Source: Taenia hydatigena (lineage: Eukaryota > Platyhelminthes > Cestoda > Cyclophyllidea > Taeniidae). Taken from it: a stretch of DNA of 64,000 bases. The notes beneath the pieces were generated by a model. It made no database searches. It was not told where the DNA came from and saw only the letters and a list, made by a program, of their open reading frames with translations. Of this stretch, positions 35,226 to 48,290 are shown piece by piece. How positions within the stretch are numbered: the stretch's first letter is position 1; the number at the start of each line of letters is the position of its first letter. Both the position numbers and the translations under genes were made by a program. The stretch spans positions 62,001 to 126,000 of the forward strand of contig JADWOT020001834.1 of NCBI GenBank assembly GCA_036345935.2, given 5' to 3'.

Positions 35226-38200
35226 CATCAAGCACTCGATAATAAACCTCATACATATTGCGATGGACGCAGTTCGAGAACCCCGTGGATAGATATTGAC
35301 TGGCTCATAGATACCCCGGTGATTGTTGACGCTACCCTGAGGATAGACGAAGACTAAACAATGAAGATGTGGATGAGCACAGGTTGATAGATAGGACCAT
35401 AACGATGAGGCACGCAGCTCCTTTGCTTGAGTTTACTAATTTTAAACACCAAAGTAGCCATTACCGCCTCGCGCAAGCCCTTACTTGAAGACCTATTTTT
35501 GTGCAATAGATGCTATACTCTTTCGTTAAAACCGTCATTTCCTGCACTTTGCAAGAAAACGGATTCATAGCCATAAAAAATGGTCTCGACACAGTTCTGC
35601 GCTGACATGACCCACTTCACTTCGGCGTGCATGAATGCCTACTGTGGCTTAGCTAGCCTTTCAGCATTGCTGCACCTCACCTTCGACAGCACCTGCACTC
35701 TTAAAGCCACAGTACTTGACTCTTGCCTCTCTCTCTGACATTCAGTCGGTAGAGAAGACTAGCACATTGAGCAGTCTGACAGCATGAAATTAGCGCTTTC
35801 ACCTCCTCTTAGTAATTTTTATTTGCCTAACTAAAGTGCATCCGTCAAACATCCTAGCCATCCAAAGTTTTCAGTGAATGCTTTCTGTGAACGTTGTAGA
35901 CAGGTCTGTCTGGGTCAGTCTCATATGCCTACCGTATGCTGCCCAAATTGACCCCACATATTCCACAGGTCGAGATAAGGACAGACGAACAGATCGATAG
36001 TTGGAAAAATAGACAGATAGGTAGGTTGGCAGATATAAAGATTGAGGTATGCGCAGCGATTCCAAAGGTCATTAGACGGCCAGCATTAGCTTTGTTACCT
36101 CACCCACCTCTACCTCTACATCTCTACTAACTAACCAACCAAGTGAATAAACAAGAGCAGAGGTGCAAATAAATAATCAAAAATATTTTACTGCTTCGTA
36201 AATAAGCCCTCTCAAAACAGCAACCTTAATACCTGCAATGGTAGAAAAGGATACCATGAGTAGAAGAATAAGCGGATATAAAACGCTACTTGCAACGACT
36301 GCCGTAACTAGGTTCTCATCACTGCCATTAGTATACCACAGAAAAGGAGACGCGTCGCAAAACCACTCATACGACAAGCTCAAAGCCAATTAATGTCACG
36401 CAACAAAGTTGTAAACTGGACCACACCGGGCTGTGCATTCAACCAAGCTAACGGGGAAGGAGTGAGCACTCTCCACGTCGCATTTCTTTACCTTTATTTT
36501 TCCACTTTAGTGACACGACAACGTCTAGCTCCTCTGCTCCCCTCACGCTTCTATCACCTCCACCTCCTTCGAATCCAAAACCAATTCTGCACCCCTTCTT
36601 CCCACCTAATCGGCCACCAGCGGCTCCTTAGTAAGTGTCCTTCATCTCTTCCATAGTCTCACTCTCCACTGACATGATTAAGGAATGCATAAATGCATAA
36701 CTCAGATTAGACTAGCACAAGATAAACTAGACCTAACTAAATCTCACTGTGCCTATGGGATTAGCCATTAAGTGTGCCGATTGATGGAAACTCTGGTTCC
36801 CCTCGCAAAGTCGATCCCCACATGCTTCATTCAAATACATAGCTAGGTAAATTGGCAAGTGAAGGGATTTAGGTACACATGGAAAAAAAGGGGGAAAAAC
36901 AAGGAACTCAGTGTCACGGCACAGTGGAAAGACATCCTACGATGATCTTTTCTTATCCCTTCTTCCATTCCCCTTCTGCAATTGCCCCGTCTTTGCCTCC
37001 CACCCAACTATTTTTCCGTCCCATTTAGCTGGACAAGCCTAGTATCGCCTCTATACTGGGGAGACGCCGTCAGCACCATTGTTCTCCATGGTGCAGGGTA
37101 ACAATTGGTCTAAAACGCACATTTGCTAGCTCTATGGCAATTGTTATGGGTGAGTCGCCATTGCCTCGCATTGCCCTTACTGTCCATAAAATGACCAAAA
37201 GTTGTCCTTCCGAAAGGAAACATGGAGACAAAATAGTATTATTCTTATTCTTACTATAACCATTCCTGCAGTCAAGCCCTATTCCGTCGAAAACCGGGCG
37301 ACGGAAGGCGAATAGAGAAGTATAAGCGTGATTAGTACCCAAAAATCTGCGAAGTTACGACGGTGCAGGTGAGTGTGAGTGCGTCCCTTCCTCCAAAACC
37401 GTAGTCCGCCTCTTCCACCTTCATTCCATCTAATTACTAGCCACTTGAGATCAGCATCTCTGCCTTTAATCTTAAATGGTTTTCTGGACTTAAAAATGGA
37501 AAAGAATTGGTAGTAGTAGGAATGAGTGGTAATTAAGACGTGAAGCTAAAATGTCAAAAGGGGTATATGAGGATACGGATCAACTGTCTCAAGTAGCGAA
37601 ATGGTAACTTAGCAGCGGGGTGAAAGTGATCTGGCGGAAGAGGTAAGAGGGGCTTAACAATGCTTGAAACACATCCAAGTAAAGTCTCCTCAACTGTGGG
37701 AGCGGTGGAAATAGTTGATGCACACAATCCACTGGCTCATGGCTGAATAGTCATCTTTTCTCTCTATCTTGGTCAGTAGAGGAGTAAAAAGACAACTCAA
37801 GATGAAGAAGTAGCTGCTATGGGTCAGCAAGGGGCCGAGAAGTTGAAGCATCTCCTCTCGATGGTGTGAGGATTGACTACCCGTGACAGAGGAAGAGGAA
37901 CGTCTCGCCGCCTTAACATGAATAGAGTGTAGGGCGCGGCATGTTGTATGTGTGGATGGTTTTGAAGTAGTGTTAGTAATAATGATAAATCCATCCCTCA
38001 TTACACACACACAAACACACACAGTTGGGCGCAGGCAGCATAAACTGAGCTAGATGGTAAAGTTTAACTAAATTAAGGAAAAAAGTAAAGGAACAAGCAC
38101 AATTTATGTTTCTGCGAATCGATGCATGTGCTGAAGAGCCATATGACAGTGTGTGAAAGGCTCGGCAATCCTCTTTCTGGAGGCTGAATGGGGGAATGAG

Positions 38201-40319
38201 AGGGAGGTATGGAGAAACGTTCGCTTTGCGCACATCCACAGTGAAGTGAAGTTGTTTTTTATTGGCAGTAGGGAGCTAAACAAAAGGAAAAAGGAGGCAG
38301 CAGCAGCAGTAGAAATGCATTTTTTGAGAGGCGATGATTACTGGGACAGGCGTTTTTAAGTGCATGTGCCAGCTATTTATTTATTAAAAGGAGTTAACTT
38401 AATCACATGAAGCGGTTGTAGTTTATGGCATGACAGTAATCAAATCTGCCTTTAATGAGTGTCTACCTCTTTTCCTACTACGTCGGATGAGCTTTTGAGT
38501 GGCACACCTTGCATTACGTCCCACTGTGTGTACTCCGTGCATTCAACACAGCCGAAGAATGAGTGAGTACTCCCTACATTGCATTCCCTTACCTTCGTTT
38601 TCCATTTTAGCAACATGGGAAAGCCTTGCTTTTCTAATATCCTCACGCTTCACTCACCTTCTTTTGCTCCCAACTCATTATCAATTCTCCCCTCTCTTCG
38701 ATAGAGGTGCATTACTTTCTGTTATGATCGATTATAGCCATGAACAATCAGATTAAAAGTGTACGCATGACTGTCCAGACCATCGTTGCTGCCACCAACA
38801 CAGGAAGGTTGTTTTTCGATTGACAAGCAGCGTGTATTCCAGATGCAGCCCCTAGTACCGCATCGGTGATGCCGACGTTCTTGCCACCGGATTCTGAATT
38901 GGGATGCCCTTGCTACTGAATTAATGCCTAGTAGCAGTTATATGGCGAAGTAAGCAATCAATTTGGCATTTACTAGAGCAGCATTGTTGGCAGGCGAATG
39001 CTGTATAAAGAGGGGAGGGCAACCATTTATCTGACACTGGTAAGCAACGATTGAAGAAAGACACAGGTGTCAACTCAAAACATTTTAGGTTACCTAGGGT
39101 ACAGCATTATAAGTTCTATTGACCGTGGTGGCTAGAAACTGAAATGCAATGTGGGCAGAAGAGACCGTTCAGTCACCGTCGCAAAACCACGGGTCAATGG
39201 AGGATTCTTCTCCTTGACACACTAATCGTTGCCTAGAATCCGCTCACTTTCACAATCTGTAAAATAGGGTCATGTGGATCACTTTCATCCTTTTGTACAC
39301 ATTTCGTTGTAATCTTTACGAACCTCTGCAATATCTGCTTCCACGCAGCATTAAAAACACTTGACCTTTAAAAGGATTGGGCAATAGACATTCACGTGAT
39401 AAGTCGCCCAGTGATAGAGACGATTGATTGGTTGTTGTAGTCGAATTAAGCCCCACATAGATACGTACACACAGGACTTGTGTAGAAGCAGTGCCCTCCA
39501 CGCTGTCTCATACATCTTACGTCACTGAAGGCAAGAACTGTGCCTGCAGGTGAGATTGCCTAATAGATGAGAAACCATGCAAACGCACATTTACCTTGCC
39601 GTCAAGTAGATACAACGTAGAGGTAGTGCGCTCTGGCTTTACTAACCACTGAAATATGCTTGACGAGTTAGGAGCCAAATAGAGCCTCTGTATTGCACAG
39701 TTCGTGGGCTGGAGAGCGTCACGAAGTCTTCCGCCTTGATAGGCTATGCATGCGAATCACACACAAATGAAGCAACAGATGGTAGCATAGAGACACAGGG
39801 AAATCCTGTATGTTACTCCATTTGAAGTACCGCTTCATTGGACAAGTGCGATTTTGTGCTCGTACCACCTTAACAGTTTGCAATCAGAGGTCCACGTTGA
39901 GGGTGGATGCACATGCACCAACACTTGGATGAATACCGCGCCAACTAGTGGAATTCAACAAACACATACCAGCACCAAGATTAGTCGAATCCGAAACAAG
40001 CAAAATTTTAGGCATCCATTGTGTCAAATTAAGTCGCTGCAGAAATATCTAACGAATAAAGAGCTGTTATAATCACCCATTATGAAAAGAAGTGAGATAA
40101 AATGCAATGTGAGATTGCAAAAGAAAACAAATTGTGCAACACTAATCGTGATGAAAGCTAGGTAAAGTGAGAGGAAGAAGATGGCACTCTCTACGAGTTG
40201 CTACCTGAAGAAGCCTACCTAAATGAATGCTCAATGCGTGCTGAACAGATCCTATTTGTCACTGCTCCTCTTAACAAGATGCGAAAACAATTGCGGCAGA
40301 CAATGGATTAAAGAGCGGC

Positions 40320-42660
40320 AATTAGGATCAAAGCCAGACATGACAGAGTGAAAAAGAGCACAGTGGTATGCAGGTGCTTTCGAAGGATCGCTTTCAAAAC
40401 TGACGCCCTGCACGTCCACCTCGAAATCATTTCTTACCGCTACCCTGAATGACTCGAGAAAACAACAAGGCAGACAAGGAATTGCACAGTAGCATTTGTG
40501 ATCGAAACAGGATGAATAGGGATTCAGAAGAGCAAGACCACATACAAGAGGTAGTTAAAGTTGCGTTTCTAACTCAAATAAATTGTTGTCGTTCCTCGGG
40601 AAAAAATAAAAAAAATTACAATTGGGAGCAAACCGGTGAAAATACACCACAGCAATATATCTGTGGTCTCTTGGTTTAGATTGCTAAAAAAAAAGTAAAT
40701 GAATGAAGAAATATTGTCAGACATCAAAGGCGGTTCTTAGAACCACCTCTGATTTACTCTAAGTGGTGCAAAGTATTGCACAACTGGCAGCAGAGAAAGC
40801 CACTTAAATCTAGCATCTCCGAGGAGATGCAAAGGAACTACAGCTGGTGCAGGAAAGTGAACTCTAGAGAGGAAGGTCAGCACAACTGTGGAAGCTCACC
40901 GTTTAACTGACTTGGACAAAACGGAGTTGAAAGCAGCAGGTTACTGTGTTGCCATTCAAAGCAGTCAGTGCGTTACGTATGCATCATTTTTGTCGATTTG
41001 CGGATGAATTTACGAATGAAGCACATGCCGTGGTTGGTTAGACAAGCCGACTTCATGGTCTACGACCTGTTGGTTGGTCAACATTGATTACATGCTGGCT
41101 TGGCGAGGTGGTGGTGTGACCTATGCTACTGTACACCCTTTGCTCCACCACATGGGTCAATGTGCCCTCCAGCCAAATGATGACCTCCGAGTTGAGCACA
41201 TCAACAGTTAATTGTGAATGCTCTACAAGATGAGATTACACGGGATCCAACGCTAGAATTTGTCGTTTGCAGAGCTTGTCTAGTGAAATTCGGATTTCCC
41301 CTCACAAAGAGTGTTGGTTGATTCCAACGAGTGACTGTTGCATTACCACCATCACCTCCATCATGACCAAGTTAATGACATGGTGTATTTAATGCAACTG
41401 AATAAACTGTTCGTTGCATTAAGGATGCCAGTAAAGACAAGATTGAGTTTCATCGATAATTATCTCGACCCCCGCCAAAGAGTACTTTTGGATCATCTAA
41501 TAACACGGTGGAGAATTGTGCAGATAATTTAGGGTAAAGCGTCATCTTGTACGACAAAGAAGACCATCTATGCAACTCTAGTTGGGGTAGAGAATGCAAG
41601 CACTACTGCCCACAGCCTTCTTACCTCTGCCCAACCACAGACACACGTGAGGCCTCACGTTGCAGTCATGAGTTCTTGTTAAATCGCTTCTTTTGCTCCT
41701 GCTTATGTCGCCACAATGAAGTGTTTCTATGCTCCTCCGTCGCAATCCTCATTGACGTGTTCGTGCAAGGATAGAAGGGAGGAACTTGCATGCCTGTGCG
41801 TTTGCCCTGGCATTGCAGACAATGAGCTTAGCGAAGACGTAACTTTAACAGATGACCATCTGTAAGCCATTAGTGATCAGCAGGTTATTGATACAAACAG
41901 ATTGCGGTGATGAATTAAGTGCTACCACCATTTCACTTGAGTACGCGTCATTGCACGTCGGTTACTAAAGCATAGTCAGTTGGTGTACACCCAAAGCATC
42001 CAGACAAAACAAAGATGAAATATGGCAGACGTCAGGTGTGCTTAATTTGCCATGTTTTGTGTGAAGGTATAGGGAATGAGAAGATTCGTCACAGCTGCTA
42101 GTACATTCTGGACCTCACAATTTTACGTGGAATTTCCCTCTACTCTCCCAAACAATATCTATTCTTAAAACTGCACTGCACTTGACTTTTTTTGTTCCAT
42201 GTTCTCACACATCCGTATCGTCAATGCTCAGATCTAAACCATTTTATCTCTGCCCTGGGTGTACAAACCTCTCCCTATTTCCACATTTTTCTTTGTTACC
42301 GTATTCTCTAAGCTCTCTTTGCCAACCGAAAAAATTTATAACGAAAAATTTTGCATGAGTTTCCAGAAGAAGTAAGCTGCCAAATCTCATTTCTGAGCCA
42401 TTGGGAATAAACAGTAAAGTTTAATTGTCTAGTAAATGGATATTGCTGGTTTATGCACGAGAAGAGTAATAAGGAACCATATAATGCAATTAATTCTTAC
42501 CTGAATTATGCGCAAAGTAGTGCTAAAGGCAGAATTCCAACCTTGAATCGCTCGGTAAAGGACTTGTGATTAGCAAATTATGCTCCAGCCAGACGCGACA
42601 TGTTCCACTGAAATTCATGCCCCGCAAGCTCATTTATGCCAGGCGATTCCCAGTGAATAG
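40320..42660. other. Flank of right arm, no gene seen
   Basis: No supported open frame. The stretch 40445-40690 (gaaacaggatga..., cagcaatatatctgtggtctctt) resembles 52420-52730 (gatgaaacaggg..., cagtgatatacctgtggtccctc), a diverged direct repeat about 12 kb away. Confidence 0.5.
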
Positions 42661-43026
42661 GACAAGTATCTGGAAAAAATACGGTCCTCTTCTGCCAAAA
42701 TTTTGACATTCTAGTATAGCAAAGGACTCACTTTACCAGCAGCAGTTACCGCTGATAACCTCCAAAGCGATGAGCGAATTAATTGACTTAAAGACTTGTT
42801 TCACTTAACAAAATATGCGATCCGTAGTTAAAATGCGTCTTAGGACAAGTATCTGAAAAAAATACGGTCCTCTTCTGCCAAAATTTTGACATTCTAGTAT
42901 AGCAAAGGACTCACTTTACCAGCAGCAGTTACCGCTGATAACCTCCAAAGCGATGAGCGAATCAATTGACTTAAAGACTTGTTTCACTTAACAAAATATG
43001 CGATCCGTAGTTAAAATGCGTCTTAG
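42661..43026. repeat. Recent 183 bp tandem duplication
   Basis: Units 42661-42843 and 42844-43026 are adjacent. Both run from gacaagtatctg to aatgcgtcttag. I see two differences: ctggaaa against ctgaaaa near the start, and gaattaattg against gaatcaattg. Both left junctions read tag/gacaag. No open frame crosses the unit in a preserved way. Confidence 0.95.
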
Positions 43027-43419
43027 AAATTATATACCTCAAGCGCATTTATTTACGGTCTCAAACGATGCGTGACATACTGCATTCAATATGCAGAAAC
43101 AAGTGAAAGAGTTTCGTAGACATTATTAGAATAAGGCCTACCACTAATTACACGGCATCACCAGGTTTGTCCTTTGATAACATGCCGTCTCAGCCTGTCC
43201 TAGTACTTACAATTTAATATTCAAATCAACCTAGACTTATCACAACCTAGCTTGAGCCACCCGCCCCCTAACACAAGCGGTGCGCTAAACAATCACTTTA
43301 ATTTAATAATTCAGTCGTAGCAAAATTTAGCTGCTGCACACTCACCACAATCTGGAGACTCTTTTGGCATACCACAGTGGACCACCTCACCTCACACACC
43401 TCGGCCACGTCGATCAAAA

Positions 43420-44760
43420 TGCAAATTTATCATCATCTACGCAAACCCATGTTCCTTTCTTCGCGAAGAAACGCATACAGATGGGTAACATTTTTGAATT
43501 TGCTAACGATGGAAAAAGAACAGGAATAAACAACACTGTAGAGACATTATCGCAACTTAGGGAGGGAGATGTAGGCATCAGGAACAATGATGACTTAGGA
43601 TATGCAGGACACATTAAAGTGCTGCCAGAAGACACATCAAATCATTCCAGTGTCTCCTTTGCCTCTTGATGCGCGGTATTTATGGTCTTCACGATGATGG
43701 CGGTGTTTCCACACCGACAAATTACACTTATGGTCCGCTTTGGACAGCGGGCCTCTCGTCAGCATTCAATCCACACACCATCGACGTTTGAACCTGCGAA
43801 ACGAAGACAGCAGGCATGGATTTTGGAAAGCCTCGATAAATAAGGAAATAATGCCCGAAACAGAGGTGCTGGCTTTATGTTCCCACGAGCGTTCATAATG
43901 CAGCGGTATCATGCGAGGTAGTAAGAAATGGGTCACGCCGCACGATAAATAGACATCATTTATCATGAATGGCACAAACCAGTGCTTGTGAATATTGAGG
44001 TGCGGTGATAAAGCTTCTTGTGAAAGGAGGCGTCTACAATATTGGATACCCGTACCAGGAGGCGTCAACCTAGTCAGCAATTCGACACTTTAAAGGTGCA
44101 GACGTCTATCAGTCAGTGGCTAACCCGAAAATGTTGGCTTTTAGCTCACCCGCACAGTGGTAATTCCTGAGACCCTTTGTTTGTTAAGCAAACTTCACAA
44201 TTTTCAGTGTATGCTTGACACAACTACTCAATGTCTTCAGGTGCACTCGTTTTACCTCATGAAGACAAACGCTGGATTCGTGGGTTATGAGAAATACTAC
44301 ACTTGCTAAATCTGTCGATGACCTAAGACGAAGTTGTAAGTGGGAGCGAAAATCGCAGGAGTTATCATGAGAAAAAGTGGTACACATCGAGGGCTCACAT
44401 AATGAATAGGACAAGGAGTAACCATTACAAACAAAGCGTGCATTATCTGCCTATCAATTTCTCCACTTTAGGAATGGCAAACCCTTATAGACCCAAGGCA
44501 AAGGTAGCACGGGAATAAGGAATGCATAAGAGAACTTCGGTCTGGATTGACAAAAATCGCCTAAGTTCGGCTAATAAGGCTAAAGAGCGATCAGATCTTG
44601 AACCTACAGATAAATCAATGACAAACTTGGGAGTAGGAAAAACAAAACTGCGTTAAAAATTCTTGTCTAGCGAAATAACTAAAACAAATTGCTGCTTTTC
44701 CCTGCATGCCTTCACAAAGGTAGAATTTCGCACGAACGAAGTAAACCTCTTAGGGATCAA
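43420..44760. repeat. Diverged tandem block A
   Basis: Block A is collinear with block B (44765-46530). Landmarks include catctacgcaaacccatg, gacagcgggcctctcgtc, cagaggtgctggcttt, gtagtaagaaatgggtcacgc, aggaggcgtcaacctagtcagc, gaccctttgtttgtta, and a gaagacaaacgctgg segment. By eye identity is about 70-75 percent. A 101-codon frame at 43364-43669 is not preserved in block B. Confidence 0.85.
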
Positions 44761-44764
44761 AGAG

Positions 44765-46530
44765 CAAATTTACCATCACCTGCGTAAACCCATTCAATTT
44801 CCACGTTCCTCTGTTTGCAAAGAAAGCACATACAAATGAGTAACACTCCAAAATTTACTAATGATGGAGAATTTACAGGAACATACAACACTGTGGAGAC
44901 ATCATCACAGCTTCAGGGGGAGATGTAGGCATCAGGAACGGTAAGGAATCAGAATTTACAGAGTTTTGTGCTGTTCCACACTAAAGCGCTGCCAGGAGAC
45001 GCAATTAACCATTCCAGTGTCCCCACTCCCTCTTGATGCATGAACTGCACGATAGTAGCGGTGTTTTCACAGGGAAAAATTGCACGCGAATCCCTATTTG
45101 GATAGCGGACTTCTCGTCCGCAGAACGGAAACAGCAAGCATGAATTGGGGAAAGCCTCCGTCAATACGAAGGAAATAAGGTCTAAACAGAGGTGCCAGTT
45201 TTGTACAATTGCATGAACAACTATGATGCAACGGTATCACGTGAAGTAGTAAGATCTGGCTTACGCTACACACGAAACAGACATCATTTATCAAGACTGA
45301 CACAGACCAGTGTCAGTGCCTATGCACAACAAAGTGCGGTGACGAACCAAGTTTCTTGTGAATGGAGGCGTCTGTAATCGTGGATAACCCTAACAGTAGG
45401 AGACGTCAACCTAGTCAGCGATTAGACACCTGAGCGGTGTAGACGTCGATCAGTCAGTAGCGATGGTGCCAATGTTGGTTTTCAGCCCGCCACACAGTGA
45501 TGATTACTGAGACCCTTTATTCGTTATTTAAACTTAATAATTCCCAGCGTCGGCTTGACACAGTGTAGGAGACGAATGCATTCAGACTAGTAGTTCCGGC
45601 AAATTAAGCCCAAAATTGTCATCTGATTTCAAGAGCAATATAGGGTGGGGAATGGAGGGAAAGAGAAATTACCTTTATGACCAACCTGTCATGCAAGTCA
45701 GGATCAGCCTCTGAGTAGTACGCACTGAGCACCTTCAGCTCAACCACACCAAAACACCCCGTTACCTCCACCTAATCACTAAATTCATTTTAACAACTGC
45801 TCAGTGCCTGCTATTAAAGCAATCCCTCTTCCACTGTGCCTGACTAGAGGCACAACAAAGGCTGGTTGTTTGAAAAACCGGAATTGATGCGATAGGCATG
45901 GAGCTGTCCCGTGTACGCGTCGCACTACACTTGCGCTGCGGCCTGGTCGTCGGCTTGAGTTTGGCCAGGATCAAATGCTGACCACATACACTCGTCTTAC
46001 AGCTCTATATGAAGACAAACGCTGGCGTCCGTGGGACGGATTCATAGGTCGTGAAAGATACTACACATGCTAAACCTGTATACGACCTAGGAGGCCATTC
46101 TCTAGTAAAAAGAAGTTGCAAGTGGGAGTGAAAATCGCAGGGATCACTATGAGGAAAAACAGTACACAGAGGAGAGTCGCCCGGAGAATAGGACAAGGAA
46201 CAACTGTTACAAACAAGGCGTATAAAACCTGCTCAAAAGTACCCTTCTTTAAGGATGGCAAGCAATTAGAAGCACAAGGCAAAGGCAGCACAGGAAAAAA
46301 GAATTCACAACAGAACGTGAAGCTGGATTGACAAAAACTGCCTAATTTTGGAGGTTGGAAGTTAAAAAGAGATAAGAAAGAAAATTCGAACCTGCTGATG
46401 GGTTAAGTACAAGCTTGGAGACGAGAAAAACGAAGCTAAGTTAAAAGTGCCAGAACTAAAATGCCTGGTTGTTCCTTTTATGTCCTCAGAAAGGTAAAAT
46501 TTCACACGAACGAAAAAGATTTGTAGTGAT
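44765..46530. repeat. Diverged tandem block B
   Basis: Partner of block A, with the same landmark order: cacctgcgtaaacccattc, gatagcggacttctcgtc, cagaggtgccagtttt, gtagtaagatctggcttacgc, aggagacgtcaacctagtcagc, gaccctttattcgtta, gaagacaaacgctgg. The offset grows from about 1340 to about 1740 because B has roughly 400 extra bases at about 45580-45990. No gene recognised. Confidence 0.85.
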
Positions 46531-46599
46531 CGAATGAAACAACGCAAGAAGGAGGGCCAGCATAACCATTGTAAAACTTACAATTTCATAAATGAAGTC

Positions 46600-48290
46600 A
46601 ACTTACTTACCATTACCCACGACAGTTGAATCTGAGACACGAAAACCCTAACGAACAAAGGGCAAAAGACACTCCACCGTGCTAAACAATCGCCTTTTTA
46701 CTGCTTTTCAAACGCATCAGGTTTTACGAGGGAATTGCGAAAATGGAATCAGCGAAAAGATAGTGCCAACCGAATAACGGGAATAACGAATTGTTGACTT
46801 TCAATCAAAAACCTCAAAATTACCTAAAAAGGCACTACTTAACCAAAATCTCGCAAAGCGCTAAGTATGGTTAAATAGAAAATGTATGAAAAGTGCAGAA
46901 AACAACACAATTAAATCGCTAATCATTCTAACGATGATGGAACAGCTTCTCACGCTAAAAGAAAGGAGTAACTCTATGCCCACCAACAAAAGCAAGAACG
47001 ATAGCACGGTGGGAAGAAGTAATGACGCAGAGGCCAATCGTAAAAACACTACGCGTCAAGCACTCGTTGATGTGTCTCAGGCCGATTGTGATGGACACGG
47101 TTCGACGCAGTGATCCCTAAATGAGTCCTGCAACCCTGTGGATAGACACTGGCCGATTAATAATGCGACCCCTAAGAGAAATGCAGACTGACAATGTTGA
47201 TACCCGGTTGTGGATCCCGTGCCTATGTGGATGGATCAGGATCGATAGATACAACCATGACGTTGAGGCACGCAACTTTTCGCAAGAGTTTGATGATTTT
47301 GAACAACCAACCAGCTAAGACCATTTTGCGCGACCCCCCACTTGAGGGCCAAGTCTTGTGTAGCAGATACCATACTTACACGCTGGAATATTTATTCTCT
47401 GCGCCTTGTAGGAAAACGGATTCAGGAGCACACGAAAGGCCATCGGCACAGCTCTGCACTGACTTGACCCAGTTCACTTCGACTTCCATGGGTGCCTAGT
47501 GTGGGCTAGCTAGCTGCATCTCATCTTCGGCAGCACCTGCATTCTTGCAGCCACAGTACTTGACAACTGCCCACCTCCCTTACCTTCATCGGCTAATTGA
47601 GTGACCTGTCAACGTAAAATTGGTGTTTTCACCTCCCCCCAGTAGCTTTGCATTGGCCTGACTAAAGTGCGTTCCAAAATCTTGGCCATTCAAGGTTACC
47701 CATTGCCAACTATTTGAATCCTTTCTGTGAACACTGTGGACAGATCCGTCTCGGTCAGTCTCATATGCCTACCGCATGCTGCCCACATTGACCCTCACAT
47801 GTTTTGCAGGTCGAAAAAGAGAGAGGCGAACAGATCGATAGTCCAGAAAATCGACAGATAGGCAGGTATGTAGGTGGGTCGGAGGATGAAGAGATTGAGA
47901 TATACGGAATGACGCAAAAGGTCATTCGACAGCCAGCACTAGCTTTGCCGCCTCACCTGCCCTCTACCTCTGCATCTCTAACAAGTGACCAAGCAACTGA
48001 GTAAAAAGGAACAGGGGCGCAGATAAATAAGAAAATAATTCCAGCAATTCACAAAGTAATTGTCTCAAAACAACACCTACAATGGGCATGATGGTCGAAA
48101 GGGATATCATGAGTAGAGAGAAAGGCGGGGACAAGACACTACTTGCCACGACTGCCGTATCCAGGTTCCCAACACTGCCATACACATACCACAGAAAAGA
48201 CGACCCATCATATAAAAACTCATGCGATAGACGCAAAGCCAGCTAATGTCGCAGAACTAGACCACACCCGACCTTTGCCCATGTCTGCGT
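46600..48290. repeat. Diverged paralogue of right-arm segment 34730-36440
   Basis: Same orientation as the right arm. Shared words in order include aagcaatcgcctttt, accaaaatctcgcaaagcg, taatcattctaacgatgatgg, gaggccaatcg, gtcaagcactcg, gtgatggacacggttcga, gaggcacgcaac, cagtctcatatgcctaccgcatgctgccc, tcgacagataggcaggt and gatatcatgagtagaga. Identity by eye is about 70-80 percent. This is an old copy of sequence that also exists in two modern, nearly identical arm copies. Confidence 0.88.

Larger units (their letters stand above)
27064..40319 (-). repeat. Right arm of large inverted repeat
   Basis: This is the inverted copy of 1-10296. It is about 2960 bases longer because segment 29306-32264 is present a second time after the N at 32265; without that the two arms are collinear. 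It begins at ctactgaaatcgc (27064) and matches the window's first base at 40319. Homology outside 40319 cannot be tested because the left partner lies beyond the window. No convincing gene is seen; frames such as 29231-29635 (-) mirror the left-arm frame. Confidence 0.96.
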
